Assembly (NCBI GenBank): GCA_964597075.1
Contig: CAZQXC010000140.1
Location: 1 to 6,114, forward strand
Reading direction: 5' to 3'
Length of the DNA: 6,114 nucleotides
DNA from: UBA2336 sp964597075
GTDB taxonomy: Bacteria; Bacteroidota; Bacteroidia; Cytophagales; Cyclobacteriaceae
The position numbers and the translations under genes were made by a program. This document shows positions 5,408 to 6,114 of this stretch, piece by piece (the first letter of the stretch is position 1; every line of letters starts with the position of its first letter). The notes beneath the pieces were generated by a model, which saw only the letters and a program-made list of their open reading frames with translations, was not told the origin of the DNA and searched no databases.

Positions 5408-6114
5408 ATGAGCGTATTAGTGAATAAAAACTCCCGGGTAATAGTTCAGGGTTTTACGGGTTCTGAAGGTACCTTTCATGCCGGTCAAATGATTGAGTAT
5501 GGAACGAATGTAGTGGGCGGAGTTACCCCGGCAAAGGGTGGTACGGAGCACCTGGGACGCCCGGTTTTTAATACCGTTCAGGAGGCAGTTCAAAAAACTG
5601 GTGCTGATGTATCTATCATTTTTGTTCCTCCAGCCTTTGCGGCTGATGCTATAATGGAAGCAGCCGATGCTGGAATAAAGGTGATCATCACAATCACTGA
5701 AGGAATACCGGTAAAAGATATGATGATTGCTAAACAGTATATCAAGAACAAAGATATTGTTTTGGTTGGACCAAACTGCCCGGGAGTAATTACCCCAGGC
5801 GAAGCAAAGGTTGGTATTATGCCAGGCTTTGTGTTTAAGAAAGGTCGCGTGGGTGTCGTGTCGAAGTCGGGAACATTAACGTATGAAGCAGCCGATCAAA
5901 TTGTAAAAGCAGGTTTGGGTGTTTCGACAGCTATTGGTATTGGTGGGGACCCGATTATCGGAACACCAACAAAAGAAGCTGTTGAGTTATTAATGAATGA
6001 TCCGGAGACTGATGCGATCGTAATGATCGGAGAAATTGGCGGAAACTATGAACCGGTTGCTGCACGGTGGATTAAAGAAGGGGGTAATAAAAAACCTGTA
6101 GTTGGATTTATAGC
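5408..6114 (+). CDS. sucD: Succinyl-CoA synthetase (ligase) alpha subunit, C-terminus cut by window edge
   Basis: This is the alpha subunit of the TCA-cycle enzyme that interconverts succinyl-CoA and succinate with ATP or GTP formation, working in the cytoplasm with the beta subunit SucC. I translated 235 full codons from the ATG at 5408; the frame is open to the edge. It aligns along its whole length with E. coli SucD: VIVQGFTGSEGTFH (11-24, CoA-binding Rossmann start), VVGGVTPAKGG (35-45), IITITEGIP (93-101), GPNCPGVITPGE (121-132), VSKSGTLTYEA (151-161), GIGGDPIIGT (177-186) and IVMIGEIGG (204-212). The phosphorylated catalytic histidine (the GHAGAI motif in E. coli) lies just beyond the window, so it cannot be checked here; about 55 residues are missing. 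The gene has its own promoter and is not preceded by sucC, so the two subunits are probably encoded apart, as is common in this phylum. Confidence 0.97.
   Translation, partial: MSVLVNKNSRVIVQGFTGSEGTFHAGQMIEYGTNVVGGVTPAKGGTEHLGRPVFNTVQEAVQKTGADVSIIFVPPAFAADAIMEAADAGIKVIITITEGIPVKDMMIAKQYIKNKDIVLVGPNCPGVITPGEAKVGIMPGFVFKKGRVGVVSKSGTLTYEAADQIVKAGLGVSTAIGIGGDPIIGTPTKEAVELLMNDPETDAIVMIGEIGGNYEPVAARWIKEGGNKKPVVGFI

Overview
The window looks like chromosomal DNA of a Bacteroidota bacterium, most likely of the Cytophagales or a close relative. The DNA is moderately AT-rich, and start codons are preceded by A-rich stretches instead of Shine-Dalgarno sequences. A textbook Bacteroidota promoter (TTTG, 19-base spacer, TATTTTTG) stands before sucD, and the protein sequences fit this phylum. 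The exact lineage is an inference.

Layout. Positions 1-1906 (minus strand) hold a two-gene operon. It starts with a MeaB/ArgK GTPase, which services the cobalamin-dependent acyl-CoA mutase. Its stop codon overlaps by four bases with the start of a secreted substrate-binding protein of the BtuF/FhuD type, which is cut by the left edge. The pairing suggests that the binding protein takes up cobalamin. A 62-base gap (1907-1968) separates this operon from a divergent plus-strand group: a CHASE2 membrane protein with no signalling output domain (1969-3279), followed 49 bases later by a secreted protein with a FecR-like N-terminus (3329-4231). A strong intrinsic terminator (4252-4287) follows. A 119-base gap carries a small ORF and an inverted repeat. 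Next comes a paralogue of the secreted protein (4407-5282), a weaker terminator (5304-5345), a clear promoter (5353-5383), and the first four fifths of sucD, the succinyl-CoA synthetase alpha subunit, cut by the right edge.

How they may work together. MeaB and SucD act around succinyl-CoA (methylmalonyl-CoA mutase makes it, succinyl-CoA synthetase uses it), but they are on opposite strands and their proximity may be chance. The most unusual part is the middle. A bare CHASE2 sensor lies beside two exported paralogues, each joining a FecR-like domain, a highly conserved linker, a variable presumed beta domain and a conserved C-terminal helical segment that resembles the end of cyanobacterial DUF928 proteins. 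CHASE2 and FecR-type genes are known to neighbour each other in other phyla. Here they could form an envelope-sensing module whose cytoplasmic output lies elsewhere. That function is an inference.

No stretch longer than 300 bases lacks a gene. No tRNA, rRNA, CRISPR array, insertion sequence or riboswitch was recognised.
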